Below, piece by piece: positions 31,749 to 39,730 of a stretch of DNA of 41,135 bases. The translations under genes were made by a program, and so were the position numbers. The notes beneath the pieces were generated by a model. That model was not told the origin of the DNA. It saw nothing but the letters and a program-made list of their open reading frames with translations, and searched no databases. The first letter of the stretch is position 1, and each line of letters opens with the position of its first letter. The stretch comes from Ohessyouella blattaphilus (lineage in GTDB: Bacteria; Bacillota; Clostridia; Lachnospirales; Lachnospiraceae), in the NCBI RefSeq assembly GCF_024721265.1, contig NZ_JAMXOC010000027.1, forward strand, positions 1 through 41,135, read 5' to 3'.

Positions 31749-33068
31749 TTATTTAGAGCTTTCAGCTGCCTCGTCTAACTTTTTCGCCATTTCTTCAGCA
31801 GTAATATTGCCATAGACCAAGTCCGGATAATATTTACTAAATGAGTCTACTACTGTCGGATACGCCGTTACATCGAAAGTAGCAAATGCATATTCCGTGC
31901 CTTTGCGATCTTCCATCATTTGTGCAAACAGAGGATTCTCTGCTGCGAATTGATCGGTAATTTCAACATTATTGCCACACGGAACATCTTTTGTATACTC
32001 CATTGCAGCTTGTTGCCCCTCTGCATCAGTGAAGACTTTCAAGAGTTTCATCGCCGCGTCTTGTTTCTCCGGCGAGTCAGCACACACCACCCATCCCTCT
32101 GGATAAGTTGTCATTAAGCCGTTCTCCGGAAACATGGCAATCCCCACTTTATCGCTAAACCCTTCCATACTCTTTTCCGGGTTCTCAAAATCAGGGGTCA
32201 TCCATAGCCCATTACAGAACATTGCCGCTTCACCTTGCATAAAGTTATTAGCTGCATTAGCATAAAGCGCACCAATGGCATCTTCTGTTGTGTACTTCTC
32301 TAAAAGTACTTTCATCCGCTCTAATGCATCAATCACCTCTGGCGTCTGATAGGTGTCGGGATACTTAGTATTCATAAATTCATTGCCCGCTTCCCCATTA
32401 GTTCCAATCATTGCTGCTAGCAGAATATTTGTCGCCCAGCAGTTTTCGCCAGTCATTAATGCTAGCGGAGTATGCCCTTTCGCATCCAGCTTCTCGCAAT
32501 TATCCATAAATTCTTCCCAGGTCTTTGCAGGTTCAATTCCGGCATCGGCAAACATTTCTGTATTATAGAAATAGCCTGATAGCTGAGTCAGAGCAACCAA
32601 AGAATACAGCTTTCCATCTTCACTCATATTAGCCTGAATGGCATCTTCACTGAGGTCAGCTTTCCATTCCTGGTCGTCCTCAAGCATCGGTAGAATATCA
32701 ACTGCCTGCCCGTTATCAATTGCCAACTCCTTGATTCCGTTTTTACCATCTACTACATCTGGTAGTTCACCTGATGCAGCCAGAACTTTCATTTTATCAG
32801 CATATGCCTGATCGCTAGGCAGCTCCTCAATCTCTAGCTTAATCTCATCACCGTATAATTCTTCAAACCTATCCAAACACGCTTTTTCCTGTGCCGCACT
32901 TGGATGATTTCCAACTCGGTATGTGGCATATTTAAGCGTCACAATATCTTCGTTTTTTTCACTCTCTGACTGGCTACCACTATCTGTTCCATCTGACTTA
33001 CCGCATCCTACAACAAAACTGGAAACCATAGCCCCCACCAAAAATAGTGCTAATACTTTTCTTTTCAT
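31749..33068 (-). CDS. Sugar ABC transporter substrate-binding lipoprotein
   Basis: This 439-aa family 1 extracellular solute-binding protein has a lipoprotein signal peptide with lipobox FVVGC (Cys22) and a Ser/Glu-rich tether. The mature part contains WEEFMDNCEKLDAKGHTPLAL and the MQGEAAMFCNGLWM stretch typical of the oligosaccharide-binding fold. It is first in the operon, behind a promoter at 33125-33154, and delivers sugar to the two permeases. No regulator gene adjoins the operon. Confidence 0.92.
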   Translation of the reverse strand: MKRKVLALFLVGAMVSSFVVGCGKSDGTDSGSQSESEKNEDIVTLKYATYRVGNHPSAAQEKACLDRFEELYGDEIKLEIEELPSDQAYADKMKVLAASGELPDVVDGKNGIKELAIDNGQAVDILPMLEDDQEWKADLSEDAIQANMSEDGKLYSLVALTQLSGYFYNTEMFADAGIEPAKTWEEFMDNCEKLDAKGHTPLALMTGENCWATNILLAAMIGTNGEAGNEFMNTKYPDTYQTPEVIDALERMKVLLEKYTTEDAIGALYANAANNFMQGEAAMFCNGLWMTPDFENPEKSMEGFSDKVGIAMFPENGLMTTYPEGWVVCADSPEKQDAAMKLLKVFTDAEGQQAAMEYTKDVPCGNNVEITDQFAAENPLFAQMMEDRKGTEYAFATFDVTAYPTVVDSFSKYYPDLVYGNITAEEMAKKLDEAAESSK

Positions 33069-33124
33069 TTTCTTACCATCCTTTTTTCTTAATTTAAGCC
33101 CCTCTCATACAAGCACCCATTGCC

Positions 33125-33154
33125 ATACTACACGTCGATTCTATTTACTGTCAA
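33125..33154 (-). promoter_or_regulatory. Promoter of beta-glucoside operon
   Basis: On the minus strand TTGACA (33154-33149) and TAGTAT (33130-33125) are 18 bp apart, about 57 bp upstream of the lipoprotein ATG. Confidence 0.65.
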
Positions 33155-33360
33155 TGTGTCGCGCTACGAATAGTTATTGTTTTTTTTGATAAGTTTGTTG
33201 CTTATATTGTTTTTCTTGATAGGCGTATTCCTTTATTTTCTTGTAGATATTTGCCTATTTCCTCTGCTAACTCCTGCGTGTTCAGCACTGCCTCGTTTCC
33301 TTGTACAGTGGTTACTCCTTTCAGAGCCTATCACACAGAACTCCCTGGGTACCACACCTA

Positions 33361-33390
33361 CCGGTTAGAAACGTGCGCCGCCTGGCGCAC
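33361..33390. repeat. 30-bp dispersed hairpin repeat, copy 2
   Basis: It matches 25-54 with a single substitution in the hairpin loop (T for A). Like copy 1 it follows the terminator of a minus-strand gene, here proC. Confidence 0.7.
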
Positions 33391-33397
33391 GTTAAAA

Positions 33398-33434
33398 AAA
33401 AGTCTACTGCCGTAAGATTTGGCAGTAGACTTTT
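33398..33434 (-). terminator. Terminator of proC
   Basis: AAAAGTCTACTGCC and GGCAGTAGACTTTT pair over 14 bp with a 9-nt loop, and the minus strand continues into a T-run. A related sequence, AAAAAAAGTCTACT then GCCG, occurs at 27445-27463 at the other side of the beta-glucoside cassette. Confidence 0.85.
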
Positions 33435-33439
33435 CTAAT

Positions 33440-34237
33440 TTATAATTTTTTTGATTTTTCCGAAGCCGCCTTAATGCAATCCATTACCGCAAAGCGGAAG
33501 CCACCGCGCTCTAACGCTTCAATTCCTTCAATGGTAGTTCCACCAGGTGAGGTGACCATATCCTTTAGGGCCCCTGGATGAATATCTGTCTCCATCAACA
33601 TCTTCGCTGATCCAAGACACGTTTGCTGGGCTAAGCTATAAGCCTGAGCTCTTGGCAACCCTTGCTTTACCGCTCCGTCAGCCAGCGCTTCAATAAATAA
33701 CGCTACATAAGCCGGACCACCGCCACTTAAGCCACAAGCCACATCCATTAATTTCTCCGGCACCCACTCTACACTGCCGATGCCTTTAAAGATTGCCTCA
33801 GCTAGCGCTTGCTCCTGCTTGGTAAAGGTACTGTCTGAGCACAACACCGTCGCTCCTTCTTTAACCATAGCTGGCGTATTAGGCATGACTCGTAAAATCC
33901 GGGTATTATCTCCCATCATCGCCTGTAGACGTTCGACGGTAATTCCTGCCACTATCGATAACGCGGCCTTATCCTCTAAGGCCTCTTTACATGCTGCTAA
34001 CATCTCTGGCGCTTGTTGCGGTTTTACCCCTAAGACTACCATCTCTGACTCTTGGCATAACGCGCTGCTACTATCTTTTGTGGCAACGCCCCAGCTGGCC
34101 GCCTTCTCATTGGCTACAGGACTAATGTCGTAGACAGCTACTTCTGCGGCCTTTAATACACCGCCATCGAGAGCCCCTTTAAGAATCGCTCCACTCATAT
34201 TGCCACAACCGATAAAACCAATTTTGTACTTTGCCAT
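33440..34237 (-). CDS. proC: Pyrroline-5-carboxylate reductase
   Basis: This 265-aa enzyme reduces 1-pyrroline-5-carboxylate to proline with NAD(P)H. It has the N-terminal GFIGCGNMSGAILKG Rossmann motif, VLGVKPQ, RVMPNTPAMV, and the C-terminal signature VACGLSGGGPAYVALFIEALADGAVKQGL and DMVTSPGGTT. The ATG at 34237 follows GAGGA; an in-frame start 7 codons earlier has none. It follows the M20 amidohydrolase by 27 nt. The pairing suggests use of an acylated amino acid or peptide feeding proline/ornithine metabolism, which is inference. Confidence 0.93.
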   Translation of the reverse strand: MAKYKIGFIGCGNMSGAILKGALDGGVLKAAEVAVYDISPVANEKAASWGVATKDSSSALCQESEMVVLGVKPQQAPEMLAACKEALEDKAALSIVAGITVERLQAMMGDNTRILRVMPNTPAMVKEGATVLCSDSTFTKQEQALAEAIFKGIGSVEWVPEKLMDVACGLSGGGPAYVALFIEALADGAVKQGLPRAQAYSLAQQTCLGSAKMLMETDIHPGALKDMVTSPGGTTIEGIEALERGGFRFAVMDCIKAASEKSKKL

Positions 34238-34264
34238 TTTTCTTCCTCGCTTTCCCAAATAAAC

Positions 34265-35437
34265 CTATTCTTCCACTTCCAAATACTGAAGGGCAAACTT
34301 GGCATATAGAGCTGCCCCTTCCTTTAATACACTTTCATCCACTTGAAAGCATTCGTTGTGATGAGCATAAGCTGCCCCTATGGCTTCATTGCGGCACCCT
34401 AAAAAGACAAAAACCGAAGGCACTTTTTCACTATAATAAGAAAAATCCTCAGAAACCATCTGCTTTTCATAGTCGCCAATAAAGTCTTCACCGTAGAGAG
34501 CTACCCCAGCTTCTTTGACCATACTTACTAACTTTTCATCCGTATTAATAACGGCCCCTGGGCCATACGTATACGTAAGCTTGGCCGTACAACCAAAAGC
34601 TTTCGCCGTCTGCGTAACCAGATTACGGATTTCCTCTTCGTTCTTCTGCCTCTGCTCTGGCGAAAAGGTGCGAACAGTACCTTCCATCACCACCTGATCG
34701 GCCACAATATTAAAGCGGGTACCGCCATTTATGGTGCCTACAGATACAACTAAGGGATTATTCGGATCGTTATTCCGACTTACCTGAGATTGCAGATTCA
34801 TCAGTATCCCCGTTGCCGCTAATATGGCATCTTTCCCTAAGTGAGGGGCACAGGCATGGGAACTCAGTCCCTTAACTTTAATCACGAAATTATCGCAAGA
34901 GGCCATGCGCGGACCGCCCTCAATACTCAGCTTATGAGCTGCAAGGCCTGACCAAATATGCATCCCCATAATAGCGTCCACGTCGTCTAACACACCCTTT
35001 TTCAGGTAGTACTTAGCACCGTAGGTAGACTCTTCGGCCGCCTGAAATAAAAACTTAATCGTACCCACAAGGTTCTGCCGGTATTCACTTAGAATCTCTG
35101 CTGCTCCTAAAAGCATCGCCATATGGCAATCGTGACCACAGGCGTGCATATTGTCATTTTCGGATTTATACGGCAATTCACAGGCTTCCTTTACCGGCAA
35201 GGCATCAATATCTGCTCTAAGCATGACCGTCTTTCCTGGCTGCCTACCTCTAAGTACGCCCACCACTCCATTATAATCGGCAAAAGTCTCTACCTCAAGA
35301 CCCATTCGCGCAAGCTCGCTTGCTAGGACTTGCGTAGTTTCCTTCTCTTCAAAAGAAAGCTCCGGATGTTGGTGAAAATACCGTCTTCTTTCGATTATGT
35401 ACGCTTCCTTTTCCTTCGCTAAATCTGCAACGTTCAA
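34265..35437 (-). CDS. M20-family amidohydrolase (N-acyl amino acid hydrolase type)
   Basis: This 390-aa metal-dependent amidohydrolase has RRYFHQHPELSFEE, MLRADIDALPV, HACGHDCHMAMLLGAA (metal ligands), FQAAEES (catalytic Glu), GMHIW, and a C-terminal SEDFSYYSEKVPS with YAHHNECFQVDE. The layout fits N-acyl-L-amino-acid / hippurate-type hydrolases. The TTG at 35437, seven bases after GGGGG, gives the standard family length. A longer frame to 35518 would add an apparent membrane helix, but those codons are the promoter, so I reject it. It is divergent from the GntR regulator and shares its promoter motif with cyuA. Confidence 0.88.
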   Translation of the reverse strand: MNVADLAKEKEAYIIERRRYFHQHPELSFEEKETTQVLASELARMGLEVETFADYNGVVGVLRGRQPGKTVMLRADIDALPVKEACELPYKSENDNMHACGHDCHMAMLLGAAEILSEYRQNLVGTIKFLFQAAEESTYGAKYYLKKGVLDDVDAIMGMHIWSGLAAHKLSIEGGPRMASCDNFVIKVKGLSSHACAPHLGKDAILAATGILMNLQSQVSRNNDPNNPLVVSVGTINGGTRFNIVADQVVMEGTVRTFSPEQRQKNEEEIRNLVTQTAKAFGCTAKLTYTYGPGAVINTDEKLVSMVKEAGVALYGEDFIGDYEKQMVSEDFSYYSEKVPSVFVFLGCRNEAIGAAYAHHNECFQVDESVLKEGAALYAKFALQYLEVEE

Positions 35438-35484
35438 GTACCCACCCCCTACATTTTTGTTCTTCTTTCTCGTTACTATTCGTG

Positions 35485-35534
35485 ATATAATCAGCAATAT
35501 AGCCAGTATATATATCACTCCCTATGGCTGTCAA
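35485..35534 (-). promoter_or_regulatory. M20 promoter and operator-like motif shared with cyuA
   Basis: On the minus strand TTGACA (35534-35529) and TATACT (35510-35505) are 18 bp apart with GTGATATA in the spacer. The plus strand at 35485-35505 reads ATATAATCAGCAATATAGCC, matching 27388-27408 at most positions. TATAAT at 35486-35491 may also be the -10 of the divergent gntR gene. Confidence 0.7.
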
Positions 35535-35559
35535 TAAAAAACACGTAAAGCGAGGCCCT

Positions 35560-36213
35560 ATGAAGAATAATCAAAATATAAAAGATATCGTTTACAAAGC
35601 CATTGTCAATGATATTTTATCCTACGAATACCGACCAAATGAAGTTCTAAACGAGAAAACGTTGGTGGAAAAATACGGATATAGCAAGACGCCCATTCGC
35701 GAGGCACTACAGGCACTTTGTAACGATAATGTCCTTCGCAACATTCCCCGTTACGGCTACGAAATCGTGCGGATTACCTCTGATGATGTTGGCGATATGC
35801 TCCAATATCGTTACATCCTAGAAAGCGGGCTGCTAAAGCTCAAATATAAGGATATTAATGAGACACAAATCAAGCGCTTAGAAGAGATTGATGCCAAATG
35901 TACGGAATTCGAGAATGATATTTGGGAACACTGGAAATATAATACTGAGTTTCATTTAAAGCTGATGGCCTTTTGCCAAAACGCATATGCCTTAAATGAA
36001 CTAGAAAACTGTATGAGCCGTCTTAAAATAGCTTATGCTCAGTTTTATTGGAATAGCTATGACAGCACTCCCTTATCCATTGACACCCGCAATCACGCTC
36101 CTATTCTAAGCAGCCTACGGGATAAGAATTTAGACAAGCTCTTGACCGCTCTAAAAGACGATTTATCCGATTTTGGCGGGGCGAATTATAACTTTAACAT
36201 TGTCGTTGAGTAG
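35560..36213 (+). CDS. GntR-family transcriptional regulator (FCD type)
   Basis: This 217-aa protein has a winged helix (residues about 5-70, VLNEKTLVEKYGYSKTPIREALQAL) followed by a helical FCD-like domain. It differs from the FadR-type protein at 1784-2548. It is divergent from the M20-proC operon with a 122-nt gap containing the motif shared with cyuA, making it the best candidate to control both loci, perhaps in response to an amino acid. GAGG sets the ATG at 35560; an ATG 12 codons earlier lacks a ribosome site. The stop is followed by a strong terminator. Confidence 0.85.
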   Translation: MKNNQNIKDIVYKAIVNDILSYEYRPNEVLNEKTLVEKYGYSKTPIREALQALCNDNVLRNIPRYGYEIVRITSDDVGDMLQYRYILESGLLKLKYKDINETQIKRLEEIDAKCTEFENDIWEHWKYNTEFHLKLMAFCQNAYALNELENCMSRLKIAYAQFYWNSYDSTPLSIDTRNHAPILSSLRDKNLDKLLTALKDDLSDFGGANYNFNIVVE

Positions 36214-36221
36214 ACATAGAT

Positions 36222-36262
36222 AACACCCCTGAATCATCCTATTTGTGTGATTCAGGGGTGTT
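36222..36262. terminator. Bidirectional terminator
   Basis: Arms AACACCCCTGAATCA and TGATTCAGGGGTGTT (15 bp, perfect) with an 11-nt loop lie between the convergent gntR and flavoprotein genes. Confidence 0.85.
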
Positions 36263-36271
36263 GATTATATC

Positions 36272-37174
36272 TTATTCATTTTTCGCTGCCGCAATACCAG
36301 CAAGCGTGCCGTCGCAGACTGCTGTTGAAATCTGCTTAACCTCCTTTAAGCGAATGTCGCCAATGGCATAGACACCTGAGAGCTCTGTCTCCATCTGATC
36401 ATTCGTGGGTACAAAGCCCTCAACTAGTTTCAGTTCGGAGTAGAGCTCGGTATTCGGTGTGGCGCCTGCATACACGAATATACCAACATCTGAATCTGTT
36501 ATCCTCTGCGTCTCTCCTGTGCTTTCATCTAAGATATCTAAAGAGGTTACACGATCACTTCCCGCTACAACAGTTATTCTTGAATGTAGTCTTACCTTGA
36601 TGTTATCTGCTGCTTCCACTTTCTTTTTGAATTCTGCGATACATCCTAGCGTTTCTTCAAAATGAACAATCGTAACGGTTTTAGCAATTCGTGAAAGGAA
36701 AATCGCTTCTTTAATAGCACCATCCGCGCCACCCACTACGTATACATTCTTCCCTGCATATTTTACACCGTCTCTGGCAGCGTTCATACCCATGCCCTTA
36801 CCAGATAGCTCCGCTTCTCCAGGTATTTCTAGCTTACGAGGAGTGGTACCGCTTGCTAAGATTACTTTTTTTCCTTCGTATTTATTATTCTCTGTATAGA
36901 TTGTCTTCGTGCTGCCAATTAAAGAAACTTTCGTTACCTCTTCGTAGACAAAATCAATACCAGCCGCTTCCGCTTGAGCTTTTAATCTTTCAGAAAAGCT
37001 TTCGCCAGTCTCCTGACTCATAATTCCTGCGTAATGGGTTACCGTCGAGATATTGCCAACGAGACCTCCTACCGCTTTCTTCTCAATGACAAGCACACGC
37101 TTGCCCCGGCTAACGGAGTATATTCCTGCACTCACACCTGCCGGTCCGGCCCCAATTATTATAACATCATACAT
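36272..37174 (-). CDS. Thioredoxin-reductase-like FAD oxidoreductase lacking the CxxC
   Basis: This 300-aa flavoprotein has FAD motif IIIGAGPAGVSAG (5-17), GTTPRKLEIPGE, the NAD(P) motif VVGGADGAIKEA (147-158) and a C-terminal YAIGDIR with TAVCDGTLAG. It aligns with thioredoxin reductase along its length, but the redox-active CATC is replaced by NAAR at 131-134, so it cannot reduce thioredoxin in the usual way. It could be a ferredoxin/flavodoxin-NADP reductase-type or other NAD(P)H oxidoreductase. AGGAGG sets the ATG at 37174. It stands alone on the minus strand, divergent from the V4R gene. Confidence 0.82.
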   Translation of the reverse strand: MYDVIIIGAGPAGVSAGIYSVSRGKRVLVIEKKAVGGLVGNISTVTHYAGIMSQETGESFSERLKAQAEAAGIDFVYEEVTKVSLIGSTKTIYTENNKYEGKKVILASGTTPRKLEIPGEAELSGKGMGMNAARDGVKYAGKNVYVVGGADGAIKEAIFLSRIAKTVTIVHFEETLGCIAEFKKKVEAADNIKVRLHSRITVVAGSDRVTSLDILDESTGETQRITDSDVGIFVYAGATPNTELYSELKLVEGFVPTNDQMETELSGVYAIGDIRLKEVKQISTAVCDGTLAGIAAAKNE

Positions 37175-37316
37175 TTCTGTTCCTCCTATTCTTTGTACAC
37201 ACATCATTGTAACACTTCTGTATTCAAACAATTCTAAAACTACTCTTAAGTATTTGTCGCAAATGTGATAAAATGATATCTAAAATAAAACATTATAAAA
37301 TTGGGGGGTTTTACAA

Positions 37317-37865
37317 ATGGAAAATGTATTTAAATCAAAGGCGAAGCATAGTGATTTCGCATGGGAGAACTTAGGGGATATCAAAGGCGGTAGAGGCGAG
37401 CTCGGGGAAAGCATGCCTGTCTTAGTCTATCGGATGATGCAGTATACAATGTTAGATGTTCTTTCAAAGGACTTAGGGGAAGAACAGGCCAATGTTTATT
37501 TTCACCGTGCCGGCTTTCTCTCAGGAACAGAGTTTGCCAAAAACGTTCTCAATCTAGACGTTGACTTTGATACCTTTGTGGCTGAGCTCCAGCAGAAATT
37601 ACAAGAATATAAAATCGGTATTTTGAAAATGGAAGCTTTTGACAGCGAAAGCGGAAACATCATCCTCACCGTAGGGGAAGATTTGGACTGTAGCGGTCTA
37701 CCGGTAACCAACGAAAATGTCTGCACCTATGATGAAGGCTTTATTTCCGGTATCCTAAATGCCTATACAGGCAAAAGCTACCAAGTGAAGGAAATCGATT
37801 GCTGGGCTAATGGCGACCGCGTTTGCCGCTTTTCCGGCGAAGTAAGCGAAGACAACAACGATTAA
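37317..37865 (+). CDS. V4R (4-vinyl reductase) domain sensor protein
   Basis: This 182-aa protein contains a V4R domain, a small-molecule-binding fold found in regulators such as XylR/DmpR and in stand-alone proteins. The C-terminal part has the typical YDEGFISGILNAYTGKSY followed by EIDCWANGDRVCRFSG, where Cys162 and Cys170 form the usual metal-binding pair. The N-terminal half (RGELGESMPVLVYRMMQYTML) is helical. It precedes the GGDEF gene by 27 nt on the same strand, so it is probably the sensor partner in c-di-GMP control. The ligand is unknown. Confidence 0.8.
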   Translation: MENVFKSKAKHSDFAWENLGDIKGGRGELGESMPVLVYRMMQYTMLDVLSKDLGEEQANVYFHRAGFLSGTEFAKNVLNLDVDFDTFVAELQQKLQEYKIGILKMEAFDSESGNIILTVGEDLDCSGLPVTNENVCTYDEGFISGILNAYTGKSYQVKEIDCWANGDRVCRFSGEVSEDNND

Positions 37866-37892
37866 TATGGATTGATGAGAGGTAAAAGATAA

Positions 37893-39158
37893 ATGAAAGA
37901 AGTCGCTGACTTATTATTCGAATATTTAAAAAATCTACTCTATCATCCCCAAAGCGCCCACTTAGATGTGGACGCTTTACCTGTTGAGTTCAAAGAGCTA
38001 GGCCAAGGTCTCCTTTTTCTAGGTGACTGTGTGAACGAACAGCGAACCTTTGCAAGTGCTTTGGCTCACGGCAACTTAAGTACGCCACCGCCTTCTAGGG
38101 ATAACGATCTTGCTGCGCCGCTTAAATCACTGCAATCTTCCCTCCGCCACATTACCTGGCAATCACAACAAGTGGCTAAGGGCGATTACGGTCAACAAAT
38201 TGATTTTATGGGTGAATTCGCCGAAGCCTTTAACACCATGATTCACCAGCTTGATGAGCGCCAACAATCGCTTCTAAATAAGATTGAGAAAATCGAAAAG
38301 CAACGGGTGGCTTTAGCTCTAAATAACACCTTCTTGCAGGCGATTGCCGACGAGATTCCCGGGTGGATTATCGCTCTTGATTGCCAATCAAAGAGATTGG
38401 CCTATACAAATGCGGCCGCTAAGAGTTCTTTTGCCGAGGATCCTTTAATCGCTTCAGAGCTGCCTCTTCTATTAGGGGACTATTTAAGCTCCCAGATAGA
38501 TATGTCTAACACGGATTCTTTTCAATTAAGCGTCGATAGCCGAACAGGTCCTATTTATCTAGCCGTCAAATGCTATCCACTCACTCTTGAAAAGCAAAAT
38601 GTAATCGCTTTTTCTATCGAGGACATTAGTGCGAACCGGGAAGAAATGCTGCGTTTGGAAAACATGGCTTATTTAGATGAATTGACCCAGCTTCACAATC
38701 GCCGTTTTGGCATGTCCCTTTTCTACCAATGGCTTGACGAAAAAAAAGATTTCTGTCTATGTTTCATCGATCTTGATAACTTAAAATACGTCAATGACAA
38801 ATACGGACATACAGAAGGTGACTTGTATATTATAAAAGCTGCTGACGACTTAAAGTCTCTTGCTAGCTCCATTCCGGTAATGAGCGTTAGTCGTCTCGGT
38901 GGTGATGAATTCATGCTTTTACTTCAAAACGAAAAAAAAGAGCATATAAATACTCTTTTAGAAGAACTGCGTACAAATATGATTAACTTTCCTATGCCTG
39001 AAGGCTGTGATTATCAATACAGCATTAGCTATGGGGTAGTGGAAATCGACAGCAGCGAGCAGCGTAACGCATCCGAGCTGCTAGCTATCGCTGACGAGCT
39101 GATGTACGAATACAAGCGCGCCCATAAAAAAGCGCGCCCCACCTCTAGGAATCATTAG
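37893..39158 (+). CDS. GGDEF-domain diguanylate cyclase with PAS/HAMP-like N-terminus
   Basis: This is a 421-aa cytoplasmic protein with no transmembrane helix. Residues 85-138 resemble a HAMP-like linker (VAKGDYGQQIDFMGEFAEAF, then a coiled coil), about 140-250 resemble a PAS domain, and 255-415 form a GGDEF domain with FIDLDNLKYVNDKYGH and RLGGDEF (334-340). The active-site sequence is intact, so cyclic-di-GMP synthesis is likely. The RxxD inhibitory site normally just upstream is missing, which predicts little product inhibition. The stop overlaps the stop of the convergent Imm-5-like gene by 4 nt. It is co-transcribed with the V4R gene. Confidence 0.88.
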   Translation: MKEVADLLFEYLKNLLYHPQSAHLDVDALPVEFKELGQGLLFLGDCVNEQRTFASALAHGNLSTPPPSRDNDLAAPLKSLQSSLRHITWQSQQVAKGDYGQQIDFMGEFAEAFNTMIHQLDERQQSLLNKIEKIEKQRVALALNNTFLQAIADEIPGWIIALDCQSKRLAYTNAAAKSSFAEDPLIASELPLLLGDYLSSQIDMSNTDSFQLSVDSRTGPIYLAVKCYPLTLEKQNVIAFSIEDISANREEMLRLENMAYLDELTQLHNRRFGMSLFYQWLDEKKDFCLCFIDLDNLKYVNDKYGHTEGDLYIIKAADDLKSLASSIPVMSVSRLGGDEFMLLLQNEKKEHINTLLEELRTNMINFPMPEGCDYQYSISYGVVEIDSSEQRNASELLAIADELMYEYKRAHKKARPTSRNH

Positions 39159-39703
39159 CTTTCCTTCGTTATAAACGCTGCCCAGTCCCCCTGATACTCC
39201 TCGTTATGCTCACGCCAATATAAAAGCCGCTCTACGTATTCTTGCTTTCTTGTTTCTACCGGATTCTGACACGCTGGCACACCGTGTTTTCTGACAATCG
39301 CTGTCAACTCGTAGATAGGGAGACCCATGGCGTGACCACTAGTATGAACTACACCACAGGCTTGACCGACGGCGTGACATAAGGCCATATCCACTGGTGA
39401 AGAGATTTCTTTCGCTACAGCATGGGCATCAAGAATCGCCCGCTGAGCAACTGGCATCTTAACCTTTCCAGCGGCCCAGTCCCGAGATATACTCACCGCG
39501 TTCGCTAATCGTTCTTCATCTGGATAGCGTTTTTTCATATCTACTACTATCTCATCGCCAAACTCTAACGCCCACAAGATTACTGTTTGGTGATTTTGCT
39601 GCTGAATCAGTCCCTCTAAATCTGCGAGAAATTCACTATGCTTACCAAAGAGTATCTGGTTCTTTCTCTTCATTCTATTCTGAACATCACTAAGCCAATC
39701 CAT
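39155..39703 (-). CDS. Imm-5-like putative immunity protein
   Basis: This 182-aa, mostly helical soluble protein has LIQQQNHQTVILWALEFG, VSISRDWAAGKVKMPVAQRAILDAHAVAKE and ACGVVHTSGHAMGLPIYELTAIVR, which resemble the family annotated as Imm-5-like putative immunity proteins. No toxin gene adjoins it, so the name gives the family only. GGAGGG lies eight bases before the ATG at 39703. It follows the PAP2-like gene by 27 nt on the same strand and is likely co-transcribed. Confidence 0.65.
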   Translation of the reverse strand: MDWLSDVQNRMKRKNQILFGKHSEFLADLEGLIQQQNHQTVILWALEFGDEIVVDMKKRYPDEERLANAVSISRDWAAGKVKMPVAQRAILDAHAVAKEISSPVDMALCHAVGQACGVVHTSGHAMGLPIYELTAIVRKHGVPACQNPVETRKQEYVERLLYWREHNEEYQGDWAAFITKES

Positions 39704-39730
39704 CGTCTTTACCCTCCTACTTTTCAATAA

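Larger units (their letters stand above)
33069..33439. other. Gap between binding-protein and proC genes
   Basis: It holds the operon promoter, a minus-strand open stretch at 33202-33327 reading ALKGVTTVQGNEAVLNTQEL and AEEIGKYLQENKG with no start codon (probable gene fragment), the second hairpin repeat (33361-33390) and the proC terminator (33398-33434). An intact gene is not visible. Confidence 0.5.

Noticed and set aside
35438-35518. N-terminal membrane helix on the M20 amidohydrolase
   Set aside because: Those codons are the AT-rich promoter and operator; the TTG at 35437 has a strong ribosome site and gives the family length.
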